From contig NZ_JACHEF010000003.1 of NCBI RefSeq assembly GCF_014207355.1, forward strand, positions 957,541 through 1,021,540: a DNA stretch of 64,000 nucleotides, given 5' to 3'. Position 1 is the first letter of the stretch, and each line of letters starts with the position of its first letter. This DNA comes from Mesorhizobium sangaii. GTDB taxonomy: Bacteria > Pseudomonadota > Alphaproteobacteria > Rhizobiales > Rhizobiaceae. Position numbers and translations under genes: made by a program. This document shows, in pieces, positions 9,724 to 19,376 of the stretch. Under the pieces are notes generated by a model. The model did no database searches and was not told the origin of the DNA. It saw nothing but the letters and a program-made list of their open reading frames with translations.

Positions 9724-9767
9724 GCAGGCGCGATGTGCATCATTCCGCAAACCGGTTCAAGCCTCAA

Positions 9768-10058
9768 TCAGGCGCCGGCCACGACATCGGCGGAATAACG
9801 CAGCTCGCGCAACGGTTTGACCTTGCGGGTCGTCTGCGCATAGAGCGGGTGCGCCTTGTAGGCGGCCAACGCCGCGTCATCGGCGAACTCGGCATAGACG
9901 ACCACATCGATCTCGTCCGAGAGCGGGTCGACCTTGGTGTTGATGGTCACCTCGAAAACGCTGGAATGGGGAATGTCGCCGAGCGCCTGCAGGCCGGTGC
10001 GCACGGTCTCCACATCCTCCTTACGCCGCGCGCTGAAGAAAACGATATGCCGGATCAA
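9768..10058 (-). CDS. Dabb (stress-responsive alpha/beta barrel) protein
   Basis: 96-aa dimeric ferredoxin-like barrel protein. MIRHIVFFSARRK at the start and VVYAEFADDAALAAYKAHPLY in the middle are typical of the Dabb family; the His of the latter motif and the following LREL are conserved features. The start is a TTG at 10058 supported by a strong ribosome-binding site (gaggagg) 6 bases upstream. Function in bacteria is undefined; homologues are often stress-induced or act on small aromatic substrates. It sits 44 bases upstream of the glyoxalase-like gene, same strand. Confidence 0.88.
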   Translation of the reverse strand: MIRHIVFFSARRKEDVETVRTGLQALGDIPHSSVFEVTINTKVDPLSDEIDVVVYAEFADDAALAAYKAHPLYAQTTRKVKPLRELRYSADVVAGA

Positions 10059-10074
10059 CCCCGCCTCCTCGATC

Positions 10075-10161
10075 GAAAGCGCGTCAGGCGACGCGCTTCA
10101 GGTCTTTGCCTTTACGCATGTCGCTGCCCCAAGACCGGAGCCGCTTTTGGGCGACATGCAT
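10075..10161. repeat. RIME-like intergenic palindromic repeat
   Basis: Two adjacent hairpins: a perfect 9-bp stem AAGCGCGTC / GACGCGCTT (10077-10098) and a second, longer imperfect palindrome from CGCATGTCGCTG to TTTTGGGCGACATGCAT (10114-10161). The internal spacer reads aggtctttgcctt, matching atgtctttgttttt in the copy at 20837-20939. Lies upstream of the Dabb gene. See also 6852-6932. Confidence 0.7.
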
Positions 10162-10244
10162 TAAGTGCCGGGGTCTTTTGTGACGTCAGGACGGCCGCGT
10201 CAATCGACAAGGATGTCGCGGCAGCCGGTGATGGAGATTGGGCG

Positions 10245-10379
10245 CTAGCTCTCGCCGGTGACGGATCGCACGACGTGCGTGACACCCCTTACCGCGGTGT
10301 CGAGGTACCGGCCCTGATTGTAGAGCCCATCCCAGATCAGGAAAAAGGTGACGGCGGCGATGACGATTACATAACGCAT
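10245..10379 (-). CDS. Small single-pass membrane protein (44 aa)
   Basis: Short gene read from ATG at 10379 to TAG at 10245-10247. The product begins MRYVIVIAAVTFFLIWDGLY, giving one N-terminal transmembrane helix (about 2-18), and continues with a soluble tail rich in Arg and Val (TAVRGVTHVVRSVTGES). The Trp-Asp at the membrane edge and the amphipathic tail suggest a real membrane-anchored small protein rather than chance; codons are biased to G/C in third position. The Shine-Dalgarno is weak. Isolated between a repeat and the cfa promoter region. Function unknown. Confidence 0.6.
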   Translation of the reverse strand: MRYVIVIAAVTFFLIWDGLYNQGRYLDTAVRGVTHVVRSVTGES

Positions 10380-10725
10380 GGCTAAAGCTATCGCACAGGC
10401 ACGGTTGCAACCATAGGCGTTTTAGGCGCGTTCGGCCTTTGCTGTGTAAAAGTTGGATCCACGCCAGCGATCGCCCTCCACTTGGCACAGCCCGGCTTGC
10501 AGCCTGCCTCTTGATGTCCCCCCTCCTCACGTGGAAGATTGTCGCAGGGATTCACTGGGAAGCGCTGAAGCTCTGATTAAAGGGCACGCGCTTTCGTTCG
10601 AGCCCGCCTGTCGCCGAACCGGTCAGCTGCCGGAATCAGGCACTGGCGTTCGAACCTGGCGAATGAACCGCGAGAACCGGGGCTCGGCAATTTGCGCCGA
10701 CACCGCGGAAGCCCAGGGGCGTGAG
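10380..10725. other. Gap upstream of cyclopropane synthase
   Basis: About 346 bases between the 44-aa gene (minus) and the cfa-like gene (plus). An open frame runs through it in phase with the cfa gene from 10453, but nothing in it resembles the family and the internal ATG at 10726 has a better ribosome-binding site. It presumably holds divergent promoters; I see no certain elements. Confidence 0.5.
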
Positions 10726-11982
10726 ATGGCACACAAGGAACATCATGGTCTGGCGTCGGGCGACGCGGTCAGGCTGGACGAATTCAATTTCGCCGAGATC
10801 GTCAAGGGCTTGCCGGCGAAGGCGCGCATGGTGCTGTCGGCGGCGATGAACCTGCCGCGCGGATCGCTGAAGGTCCGGATGCCGGACGGACGCGCCGTGC
10901 TGGTCGGCGGCAAGGGACCTGGCCCGGACGCCGAACTGGTGCTCAAGAACTGGCGCTTGCCCGGCCGCGCCTTTTCCGGCGGCACGATCGGCGTTGCCGA
11001 ATCCTATATGGACGGCGATTGGGAAAGCCCCGACGTCACCAGCTTCCTGGAGCTGTTCGTGGTCAATTCGGCCATCGGCGAACGCGTTGCCGGCGGCGCC
11101 AGCTGGCTCATCAACACCGTCCAGCGCATCAGACACTGGTTCAACGAGAACACGCGCACCGGCTCGAAGCGCAATATTTCGGCGCACTACGACCTTGGCA
11201 ATGCCTTCTACAAGGAATGGCTCGATCCGAGCATGACCTATTCCTCGGCACTCTATGCCACCGGCGCCAACGACCTCGAAAGCGCCCAGGCCGCCAAATA
11301 TCGCGCACTGGCCAAGGATACCGGGATCGGACCGAAGGATCACGTGCTGGAGATCGGCTGCGGCTGGGGCGGCTTTGCCGAATTCGCGGCTCGCGAGATC
11401 GGCTGCCGCGTGACCGGCCTGACGATCAGCCGCGAGCAGCACGACTTCGCCAAGGCTCGCCTCGCCAAGGCCGGGCTTTCCGACAAGGTCGACATCAAGC
11501 TGCAGGACTATCGCGACGAAACCGGCACCTATGACCGCATCGCCTCGATCGAGATGTTCGAGGCGGTCGGCGAGAAGTACTGGCCGGTGTTCTTCGGCAA
11601 GATGAAGGCCTGCCTGAAGCCTGGCGGCACCGCAGGCCTGCAGATCATCACCATCAACGAAGCCGCCTACGACACCTATCGTGCAAGACCGGATTTCATC
11701 CAGCGCTATGTTTTTCCGGGCGGCATGCTGCCGACGCCGTCGATCCTGAAGGCACTCGGCAACGATCATGGCCTTGCCCATCTGCGCGAGCGTGTGTTTC
11801 CGGACGACTATGCGCGCACGCTCGCCGAATGGCGCCAGCGGTTCTGGGCATCATGGGAAAAGATCGTCCCGCTCGGCTTCGACGACCGCTTCAAGAAGCT
11901 CTGGGAATTCTACCTGCATTATTGCGAGGCCGGCTTCCGCGCCAGTTACATCGACGTTCGCCAGGTGGTTTACGAGGCGTAG
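10726..11982 (+). CDS. Cyclopropane-fatty-acyl-phospholipid synthase family protein
   Basis: SAM-dependent enzyme that adds a methylene bridge to unsaturated acyl chains of membrane phospholipids; peripheral at the inner membrane. 418 aa from ATG 10726 (aggggcgtgag upstream). The N-terminal region (about 30-120) is the SCP2/lipid-binding-like part (MPDGRAVLVGGKGP, RAFSGGTIGVAESYMDGDW). The SAM motif I is VLEIGCGWGGFAEFA at about 206-220, followed by the family signature ISREQHDFAKARL and EMFEAVGEKYWP. Rhizobia usually have two or more cfa genes; which one this is cannot be told. Monocistronic; the stop is 45 bases from the cpdB stop, convergent. Confidence 0.93.
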   Translation: MAHKEHHGLASGDAVRLDEFNFAEIVKGLPAKARMVLSAAMNLPRGSLKVRMPDGRAVLVGGKGPGPDAELVLKNWRLPGRAFSGGTIGVAESYMDGDWESPDVTSFLELFVVNSAIGERVAGGASWLINTVQRIRHWFNENTRTGSKRNISAHYDLGNAFYKEWLDPSMTYSSALYATGANDLESAQAAKYRALAKDTGIGPKDHVLEIGCGWGGFAEFAAREIGCRVTGLTISREQHDFAKARLAKAGLSDKVDIKLQDYRDETGTYDRIASIEMFEAVGEKYWPVFFGKMKACLKPGGTAGLQIITINEAAYDTYRARPDFIQRYVFPGGMLPTPSILKALGNDHGLAHLRERVFPDDYARTLAEWRQRFWASWEKIVPLGFDDRFKKLWEFYLHYCEAGFRASYIDVRQVVYEA

Positions 11983-12026
11983 TCCACGCTGCCGTAGCGG
12001 CGCGCACTCTAGCCTGTAGGCAACAG

Positions 12027-14006
12027 TCAGAGCAGGATGCGGTATTTCGCAAATCCCGCTTCGCCCTCACCCGCCGGCTCGATCTTCAGCGACTTCACCT
12101 CGGCAATGAAATCCTTGGCCCCGGCGCCGGTTTCGAACACGACGCTGGTTTCAGGCAGCGGCGCGAACGACCAGTTGCCGTCCGCCGACGGATTGATCGT
12201 GCCCTCGCTGACGATATAGCGAACGATGACGTCGCGATTGGTGTCCGGCGCCTCGTAAATGACCTTAGAGGCATTGATGTCCGGAAAATTACCGCCACCG
12301 CCGGCCCGGTAGTTGTTGGTTGCAACGACGAATTTCTGCTTGGAATCAATTGGCTTGCCAGCAAACATCAAGTCGACGATGCGATTGGCGCTGGCATTCG
12401 CCAGTCCGCCCTTGGCATCGTATTTCGGCGGCTGCGACAGGTCTATCTTGTAGGTGACGCCGTCGATGACGTCGAAATTGTAGGACGGGAAGTCGGTGTT
12501 GATGAGGGCCTGGTCGGCCTTGCCCGGTTCGATCCGATTGAAGATGCCGGCCGACATTTCCAGCCATTCCTTGACCTGCGCGCCGGTGATTTCGACGGCC
12601 CGCACGGTGTTCGGGTAGAGGTAGAGGTCGGCGACGTTCTTGATGGCGATGTCGCCTGCCGGCACGTCGGTATAGTAGTCGGCGCCGCTGCGTCCGCCGG
12701 CCTTGAAGGGTGCGGCGGCCGACAGCAGCGGCACGTCCTTCCACTGCGTGTTCTTGAGAATGTCCTTGAGGTACCAGGTCTGCGCCTGGCTGACGACCTG
12801 CACCGACGGATCGTCGGCGACCAGGGCGAAATAGGAATAGAGCGGCGCCGAGGTCTTGCCGACGGGACGGCGCACATAGGCCAGCGTCGCCTGGTGGTCC
12901 TGTTCGAGTGCCGCGATGATGCGCTTGTCGTCGGGGACGATCGGCTTGGCCTTGTTGTCGACGCGTTCGAAGATCGGCCGCGCCTCGGAAGTGGCGGAAA
13001 CGACCTTCCATTTCGACCCGTCGCGCTCCAGCATCAGGTCGATCAGCCCCATATGCGAGCCCCAGAAGCCGCCCATCACGGCGGGCTTGCCCTGCAGCGT
13101 ACCTTTTTGCGTGTCGACGCCGTCCAGCGACTGGAAATCCTTCTTGCCGGGGAAGACCAGATGTTGGTGACCGGTGAACACCGCATCGATGCCGTCGACA
13201 CCGGCGACGAAGAACGATGCGTTTTCCATCATGTCGCCCTGCTTCACGTCGATGCCCGAATGCGAGAGCGCAATCACGATGTCGGCGCCTTCCTCCTTCA
13301 TCTGTGGCACCCAGGCCTTGGCCGCCTCGACGATGTCGCGAGTCTTGACGTTGCCCTCCAGATTCTTGAGATCCCAGACCATGATCTGCGGCGGCACGAA
13401 GCCGATGATGCCGATCCTGATCGGCTGCTCGGCGCCTGACCCGTCCTTGATCTTCTTGTCGAGGATGACATAGGGCTTGAGATAGAGCTTATCGTCGCGC
13501 GGGTTCGCTGCAAGCTCGGTGCCACGGATCAAATTGGCGCAGACGAAGGGGAAACTGGCGCCGGCCAGCACCTTGTCCATGAACGACAGGCCGTAGTTGA
13601 ACTCGTGGTTGCCCAGCGTCGAGCATTCGTAGCCGAGCAGGTTCATGGCCTTCATGATCGGATGCCGGTCGCCGTCCTTCATGCCCCTCTCATAGGCGAT
13701 GTAATCGCCCATCGGATTGCCCTGCAGCAGGTCGCCATTGTCGATCAGCATCGAATTGACGGCTTCCTTGCGCACTGCATCGATCAGCGAAGCCGTGCGC
13801 GACAGGCCCATCGTGTCGTTCGCTTTGTCGGCGTAGTAATCGTAGGGCAGCACGTTCACGTGTATGTCGGTGGTTTCCATGATCCGAAGATGGGCCTGGT
13901 TGGCCTGGGCGCGGGCGGAGAACGGATGCAGCATGATCAACGCTCCTGCGGCGGCGGCACCGCCAAGCAGATCGCGGCGGGAGACGGGATGGAGCAGTCG
14001 GGACAT
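12027..14006 (-). CDS. cpdB: Bifunctional 2',3'-cyclic-nucleotide 2'-phosphodiesterase/3'-nucleotidase
   Basis: Periplasmic nucleotide scavenging enzyme of the metallophosphatase/5'-nucleotidase family. 659 aa from ATG 14006, chosen because it follows an aaggaaaa ribosome-binding site and starts directly with a Tat signal peptide (SRRDLLGG at residues 9-16, hydrophobic core, cleavage near ARAQA). Metal-binding blocks are intact: TTDIHVN, DNGDLLQGNP, GNHEFNYGL and GHQHLVFPG. The C-terminal substrate domain contains TNNYRAGGGGNFP. Tat export suggests folding or metal loading in the cytoplasm; E. coli CpdB uses Sec, so the route differs. Stands alone, convergent with cfa. Confidence 0.92.
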   Translation of the reverse strand: MSRLLHPVSRRDLLGGAAAAGALIMLHPFSARAQANQAHLRIMETTDIHVNVLPYDYYADKANDTMGLSRTASLIDAVRKEAVNSMLIDNGDLLQGNPMGDYIAYERGMKDGDRHPIMKAMNLLGYECSTLGNHEFNYGLSFMDKVLAGASFPFVCANLIRGTELAANPRDDKLYLKPYVILDKKIKDGSGAEQPIRIGIIGFVPPQIMVWDLKNLEGNVKTRDIVEAAKAWVPQMKEEGADIVIALSHSGIDVKQGDMMENASFFVAGVDGIDAVFTGHQHLVFPGKKDFQSLDGVDTQKGTLQGKPAVMGGFWGSHMGLIDLMLERDGSKWKVVSATSEARPIFERVDNKAKPIVPDDKRIIAALEQDHQATLAYVRRPVGKTSAPLYSYFALVADDPSVQVVSQAQTWYLKDILKNTQWKDVPLLSAAAPFKAGGRSGADYYTDVPAGDIAIKNVADLYLYPNTVRAVEITGAQVKEWLEMSAGIFNRIEPGKADQALINTDFPSYNFDVIDGVTYKIDLSQPPKYDAKGGLANASANRIVDLMFAGKPIDSKQKFVVATNNYRAGGGGNFPDINASKVIYEAPDTNRDVIVRYIVSEGTINPSADGNWSFAPLPETSVVFETGAGAKDFIAEVKSLKIEPAGEGEAGFAKYRILL

Positions 14007-14154
14007 GTTTTTTCCTTCGACAACGTGACAAGCCCTGCGCCGAAGCGAACTTGGCGCTGAAACCCATCCGAGTCCATTCAAGAAGTCGAGCGCATAACGC
14101 CGCCACTCGATCAGCAACAGATGACGTGCGGATGAACGGTCTGGGGAGAAGAAG

Positions 14155-15420
14155 TCAGCCCTTGTCGTCGTCGCCCTGGGTGATCAGCCGCGCGCTGCGC
14201 TGGCCCGTCGCGTAGATCCATAGCCAGCTCAGTGAAACCGCAAGCCGGTTGCGAAAGCCGATCAGGAAATAGATGTGGGCTATGCCCCACAGCCACCAGG
14301 CGGCCCAGCCGGTCAGCTTGATCCAGCCGAAATCGATCACGGCGGCGCGCTTGCCGATCGTGGCGAGGTCGCCGTCATGCCGATAGCGGAACGGCCGTGG
14401 GCTGGTGTCGCCGGCAAGCCGCGCCTTCAGCGTCGCGGCAACATGTCGGCCCTGCTGCTTGGCGGCCGGCGCCACGCCGGGAACGGGCCGCCCGTCTGGC
14501 CGCAGGACATGCGCGGCATCGCCGACGACGAAAATCTCCGGGCTGCCCGGCACGCTCAAGTCAGGCTCAACGAGTACCATGCCCGCCCGGTCCGCCGCCG
14601 CGCCGAGCCACTCGGCGGCTGGCGAGGCGGCGACACCAGCCGCCCACAGGATTGTGCCTGCCGACAAATGCTTGTCGCCGAAGACGACGCCTTCGGCGTC
14701 GCACCGCGTAACAGCCCTGCCGAGTTCGATGGTCACACCGAGCCGCTCGAGCGCCTTCGTCGCATAGTCGGAAAGTTTCGGTGCGAAATTGGCCAGAATT
14801 CGGTCGCTGGCCTCGATCAGCACGACGCGCGTTTGCCGTGTATCGATGTTGCGGAATTCACCGCGCAGCGTGTCATGGGCCAGTTCAACGATGGTGCCGG
14901 CAAGCTCGACGCCGGTCGGTCCGCCACCGACGATCGCAATGGTCAGCAACGCCTGGCGCTTGGCGGGATCGGTCTCCCGCTCGGCCTGCTCGAAGGCCAG
15001 CAGAATACGCCGCCGAATCGTGGTGGCATCCTCCAGCGTCTTCAGGCCGGGTGCGAAAGGTTCCCATTCATCGTGGCCGAAATAGGCGTGGCGCGCACCA
15101 GTGGCGAGCAGCAGCGTGTCGTAGGCGACCGCACTGCCATCTTCGAGCAGCACGCGTTTGCCGGCGCGGTCGACGCCGACGACATTGGCGAGCAGCGTCG
15201 TCACATCCTTGCGCTTGCGCAGGAGGTGGCGAACCGGCCAGGCAATCTCGGACGTCGCCAGCGCCGTGGTCGCCACCTGGTAGAGTAGCGGCTGGAAGAG
15301 GTGATGGTTGCGCTTGTCGATCATGGTGATGCGAACCGGCGCACCGGCAAGCGCTCGGGTGAATTCGAGACCGCCGAAACCCGCGCCGACAACAACGACA
15401 TGATGGCTGGCCTGGTTCAT
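14155..15420 (-). CDS. ndh: Type II NADH dehydrogenase (NDH-2)
   Basis: Non-proton-pumping NADH:quinone oxidoreductase, peripheral inner-membrane flavoprotein. 421 aa from the ATG at 15420, preferred to a GTG three codons upstream because ggtgga precedes it at suitable distance. FAD-binding VVVGAGFGGLEF near the N-terminus, NADH-binding IVGGGPTGVELAG near the middle, and FVVGDAAHV for the second FAD block are all present. The C-terminus has a hydrophobic patch (WAAWWLWGIAHIYFLIGF) that would anchor it to the membrane. Divergent from the 5-formyl-THF cyclo-ligase gene across 166 bases. Confidence 0.92.
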   Translation of the reverse strand: MNQASHHVVVVGAGFGGLEFTRALAGAPVRITMIDKRNHHLFQPLLYQVATTALATSEIAWPVRHLLRKRKDVTTLLANVVGVDRAGKRVLLEDGSAVAYDTLLLATGARHAYFGHDEWEPFAPGLKTLEDATTIRRRILLAFEQAERETDPAKRQALLTIAIVGGGPTGVELAGTIVELAHDTLRGEFRNIDTRQTRVVLIEASDRILANFAPKLSDYATKALERLGVTIELGRAVTRCDAEGVVFGDKHLSAGTILWAAGVAASPAAEWLGAAADRAGMVLVEPDLSVPGSPEIFVVGDAAHVLRPDGRPVPGVAPAAKQQGRHVAATLKARLAGDTSPRPFRYRHDGDLATIGKRAAVIDFGWIKLTGWAAWWLWGIAHIYFLIGFRNRLAVSLSWLWIYATGQRSARLITQGDDDKG

Positions 15421-15586
15421 CTCATCCACCGCTAACGGGCAAGATTGCCTAGCCTAGATGTAGGTACTTTTGTGCATCGCAGCAACGAAAGGGGTGGTGC
15501 CTGAGACTCGTCGTTCTATGTCGTGAACGCACATGTCGTATCGTGTTACGAGGTATAGCGTGATCAAATACGCGATGAGGTAAAGC

Positions 15587-16237
15587 ATGCCTAACGATCA
15601 TGACGACCAAGGTCCGGCGCAATATGCCTCTCCTCCCTGCTTCATGCATGAACTCGATCCCGCGTTTCAGATCCCACTAACCGACTGGTCCGACGTCCGG
15701 CGCTGGCGTAAGGCCGAGCGCGAACGCCTGATCGCCGCGCGTCTCGCCGTTTCGGCCGACGCGCGAACGGTGATGTCGCAGCGCATTGCGCAAGGTCTCG
15801 ACGCGATCGTCGGCGAGATCGCCGGCCGCATGGTCAGTCTCTACTGGCCGTTTCGCGGTGAGCCGGACCTGCGCCCATGGATGGCTTCCGTCAATGCGCG
15901 CGGCGGCCGCACCGCCCTGCCCGTCGTTGTCGAGAAAGGGCAGCCGCTGATCTTTCGCGCGTACGCGCCGGGCGACCGGCTGGAAAAAGGTGTCTGGAAC
16001 ATCCCGATCCCGGCCGGGGGCGACCCGGTGCTGCCCGACATCGTCATCTCGCCGATCGTCGGCATCGATCCTAGAAACTACCGGCTGGGCTACGGCGGCG
16101 GCTTCTTCGACCGTACGCTGGCCGCGATGCCGTTCGAGCCGCTGGTCATCGGCGTCGGCTACGAGCAGCAGCGCATCGCCACCATCTACCCGCAGCCGCA
16201 CGACATCCCGATGGATCGGATCGTCACCGAGGCCTGA
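15587..16237 (+). CDS. 5-formyltetrahydrofolate cyclo-ligase
   Basis: ATP-dependent conversion of 5-formyl-THF to 5,10-methenyl-THF, returning stored folate to one-carbon metabolism. 216 aa; the family is usually about 190, and the first 25-30 residues (MPNDHDDQGPAQYASPPC) look like a non-conserved extension. The start is supported by gaggtaaagc just before the ATG; an internal ATG at 15644 is a possible alternative. The family signature RLGYGGGFFDRTLA is intact, as is VSLYWPFRGEPDLRPW. In many bacteria this gene lies by 6S RNA; I could not recognise a 6S RNA here. Confidence 0.92.
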   Translation: MPNDHDDQGPAQYASPPCFMHELDPAFQIPLTDWSDVRRWRKAERERLIAARLAVSADARTVMSQRIAQGLDAIVGEIAGRMVSLYWPFRGEPDLRPWMASVNARGGRTALPVVVEKGQPLIFRAYAPGDRLEKGVWNIPIPAGGDPVLPDIVISPIVGIDPRNYRLGYGGGFFDRTLAAMPFEPLVIGVGYEQQRIATIYPQPHDIPMDRIVTEA

Positions 16238-16409
16238 GAGCCTGTCTGAGAATGAGACCGGCTGGATTTCTGTTCCGCCGCGAATATGATTCACCCTCGA
16301 AACGCGGACACGACAGCAGCGAGGCCAGTTGGCCGGGATCACCGGACGTAAGAATACCTCAGGTACGGACCAACGCGCTTCAATCGGCTGCTTCACAACG
16401 GATGATAAG

Positions 16410-16826
16410 ATGATCGGACGAACCATAGCGGCTGCCCTTGCAATTGCGTTTTCCGTTTCACCTTTGCATGCGCAACCAAAGCATCGTCTACCGAGCGGTT
16501 ATAAATGGGGCCGCTGCCTGCTTGTTGTCAGCGGTCAGACTCGCATATCCGGAAGATGCTCCTATCAAATCGAGAAGGGCGGCGATTTCAATATCCAGGG
16601 GCCTCGGCAAGTTTTTGCAGGCATTGACTATCCTGATACGAATAGTGGGGCTGGTGAAATGTCCAAAGATTACTGGGTAGTTATATACAAGGACGGTGAT
16701 CTTTGGGAAGGCTATGGAAACTCGGACATTCGCGCAACTCACGGTGAACCGGGAGATTGGGGAGAACTTCGCCGCGAAGGCGCATGCTATGTTGGGAAGG
16801 ATGTCCGGGTGTGCCTTTGGCGTTAA
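16410..16826 (+). CDS. Secreted orphan protein (138 aa)
   Basis: Unrecognised protein with a clear Sec signal peptide (MIGRTIAAALAIAFSVSPLHAQ, likely cleavage after HAQ or HA). The start is placed at ATG 16410 because the signal peptide begins there. The mature part has four cysteines in two pairs (GRCLLVV, GRCSYQIE; GACYVG, RVCLWR), consistent with two disulfides, and a tryptophan-rich centre (YWVVIYKDGDLWEGYGNSD). Base composition is less G+C-rich than the flanks. Its stop codon overlaps that of the convergent Lrp-type regulator (TTAA). Function unknown. Confidence 0.7.
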   Translation: MIGRTIAAALAIAFSVSPLHAQPKHRLPSGYKWGRCLLVVSGQTRISGRCSYQIEKGGDFNIQGPRQVFAGIDYPDTNSGAGEMSKDYWVVIYKDGDLWEGYGNSDIRATHGEPGDWGELRREGACYVGKDVRVCLWR

Positions 16827-17296
16827 GCCATTTCCGGCTTCATGCCCATCGCCGTGCGGTCGACAATCTCACGCAAGGCGAACGACGAGTTGATCTTGGT
16901 CACATGCGGCATCGCCGATAGCCATTCCTTGTGGATGCGCTCGTAGTCGACGAGATCCTTGGCCGCGATGCGCAGAATATAATCATATTCGCCCGACATC
17001 AGATGGCAGGACAGCACATTGGGGCAGCGCTTGATGGCCGCCTCGAAATCCGACAGCGTCTTTTCGAACTGTCCCGACAGCGAGATATGCACGATCGCCG
17101 TCATCTGGTGGCCCAGTGCGGCATTGGAAAGCCGGGCGTGGTAGCCGCGAATGGTTCCGGATTTCTCCAGATTGTCGAGCCGGCGCGAACACGCCGACTG
17201 CGACAGGCCAACCTTCTCGGCCAGCGCAGCATTCGGTATCCGGCCATCCTTCTGCAAAGCCTCGAGAATGGCGATATCGATCCTGTCGAGCGGCAT
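16823..17296 (-). CDS. Lrp/AsnC-family transcriptional regulator, probable alanine dehydrogenase regulator
   Basis: 157 aa. N-terminal winged helix-turn-helix (LDRIDIAILEALQKDGRIPN, then LAEKVGLSQSACSRRLDNLE) and C-terminal RAM ligand-binding domain (from about 65, MTAIVHISLSGQ...SGEYDYILRI). The start at ATG 17296 matches the usual Lrp N-terminus; a longer in-frame reading to 17335 adds unrelated residues. Divergent from ald with 156 bases between, the same arrangement as AldR/BkdR-type regulators that activate alanine dehydrogenase in response to alanine. That role is inferred from position. The 3' end overlaps the opposite-strand secreted-protein gene by 4 bases. Confidence 0.9.
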   Translation of the reverse strand: MPLDRIDIAILEALQKDGRIPNAALAEKVGLSQSACSRRLDNLEKSGTIRGYHARLSNAALGHQMTAIVHISLSGQFEKTLSDFEAAIKRCPNVLSCHLMSGEYDYILRIAAKDLVDYERIHKEWLSAMPHVTKINSSFALREIVDRTAMGMKPEMA

Positions 17297-17326
17297 TTTT
17301 CGTGAATCCTGCGAATATCCCAGCAT

Positions 17327-17380
17327 TTTGCGCAACGATTATCGAAAACCGCCCGTTCGCGCAAGCGCATTCGCAAACAC
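17327..17380. promoter_or_regulatory. Candidate Lrp-type operator region between regulator and ald
   Basis: The gap holds the odd palindrome CGATTATCG (17336-17344) embedded in an imperfect larger dyad from TTTTGCGCAA to TCGAAAA, followed by a cluster of CGCAA/TTGCG-type half-sites (17357-17376, gcgcaagcgcattcgcaa). AT-centred dyads and phased repeats are what Lrp-family regulators bind. No binding matrix was applied. Confidence 0.4.
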
Positions 17381-17452
17381 CTGCGCAGCGATTCGTGGTT
17401 CACTCCACCCATACAGGGAACGAGCCCAAAAGGGCCGGATCAGGAGAAGAAA

Positions 17453-18568
<1,116 letters not shown>

Positions 18569-18596
18569 TTCTACTTCTTCAGAACTCCTCCGTCAG

Positions 18597-18624
18597 CCCG
18601 CCGGTTCATGCCGGCGGGTTTTTT
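18597..18624 (+). terminator. Intrinsic terminator after ald
   Basis: 8-bp GC-rich stem CCCGCCGG / CCGGCGGG with 6-base loop followed by TTTTTT, 28 bases after the ald stop. Confidence 0.92.
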
Positions 18625-18663
18625 CTTGGGCGCGAGGGTTTTCTTGAGCGAAGGCCGAGGCAA

Positions 18664-18691
18664 CAAAAAAGCGGAGCCAAAGCCCCGCTTC
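18664..18691 (-). terminator. Intrinsic terminator of the DUF1203 gene
   Basis: Read on the minus strand: AGCGG-gGC-TTTG-GC-t-CCGCT followed by a run of six T. It lies about 120 bases beyond the DUF1203 stop. The gap from 18569 to 18808 otherwise contains a second imperfect dyad (GATTTGCCG ... CGGCAAATC, near 18700-18733) and no gene I can support. Confidence 0.7.
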
Positions 18692-18808
18692 CTCGATATC
18701 GAGATTTGCCGCCGGTTCATCCGCGGTCGGCAAATCGATCGACAATGGCTTTCTAGCGCGACTATGCGACGGGAGTACGACAAGCCTCCTCCCGGCGGTT
18801 CTAATACT

Positions 18809-19276
18809 TCAGGAGCGCTCGATGCGGCACTGGTAGCAATTGTTGCGCGCCGAGCGGACATGCACGTAGGCGATATCGTCGCGTTCGAACAAGGTTTCGG
18901 CTCGCGCCGTGATCGCTGCGGTCGGGATGACACCGCCGCTGCCGTAGACGATACGATCATCCCTGCCGTAGCCGCGCACGATGTAGTCAGGGCTTTCGAG
19001 AATCTCGGGTAGCACCTCGCTCTCGGCGGCGCGGTCGCATTCGTCGGCATGCAGGAAGATCGGCCCGGTTTCGGCATAGGGCTGAAGCTCCGGGAATGGC
19101 CGGTAGGCCAAGACGAGGTAAGCGTCGCCAGCAGCGATGTTCTTCAGACAGTGCCGGCAAGGCATGCCGTCGCCGTCGGAAATCTTGCGCTCGGGCGTGT
19201 GGCCGTAGGCATCCGGGCCGCCGCGCTGCAGTGCCCTGACATCTTCGGTCGGCAAGGCCTTGAACTGGATGGTCAT
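18809..19276 (-). CDS. DUF1203 domain protein
   Basis: 155-aa protein of the DUF1203 family, function unknown. It has a zinc-ribbon-like pair, CRHC at about residue 40 and a late CYQC at about 150, with HADECDR in between; these could bind a metal. The family pattern RPFPELQPYAETGPIFLHAD...C is clear. No signal peptide, so cytoplasmic. Same strand as the GNAT and sulfurtransferase genes, 100 bases downstream of the GNAT gene. Confidence 0.82.
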   Translation of the reverse strand: MTIQFKALPTEDVRALQRGGPDAYGHTPERKISDGDGMPCRHCLKNIAAGDAYLVLAYRPFPELQPYAETGPIFLHADECDRAAESEVLPEILESPDYIVRGYGRDDRIVYGSGGVIPTAAITARAETLFERDDIAYVHVRSARNNCYQCRIERS

Positions 19277-19376
19277 GGTAGGATCTCCGGTGTTGTCGAC
19301 CGGAAATTATGCCTTCAAGTCCACGCTTCCCACCCGATTCCTGCGCGTTGGCGGATGCTTCGGATTTTTGCTGATG

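Noticed and set aside
10453..10725. 91-codon N-terminal extension of the cyclopropane synthase
   Set aside because: In frame but unlike the family; the internal ATG at 10726 has a better ribosome-binding site and gives the normal length.
15430..15586. 6S RNA next to the 5-formyl-THF cyclo-ligase gene
   Set aside because: The gap is 157 bases and shows no long two-armed hairpin with a central bubble; 6S RNA would be expected in gammaproteobacteria at this place, not necessarily here.
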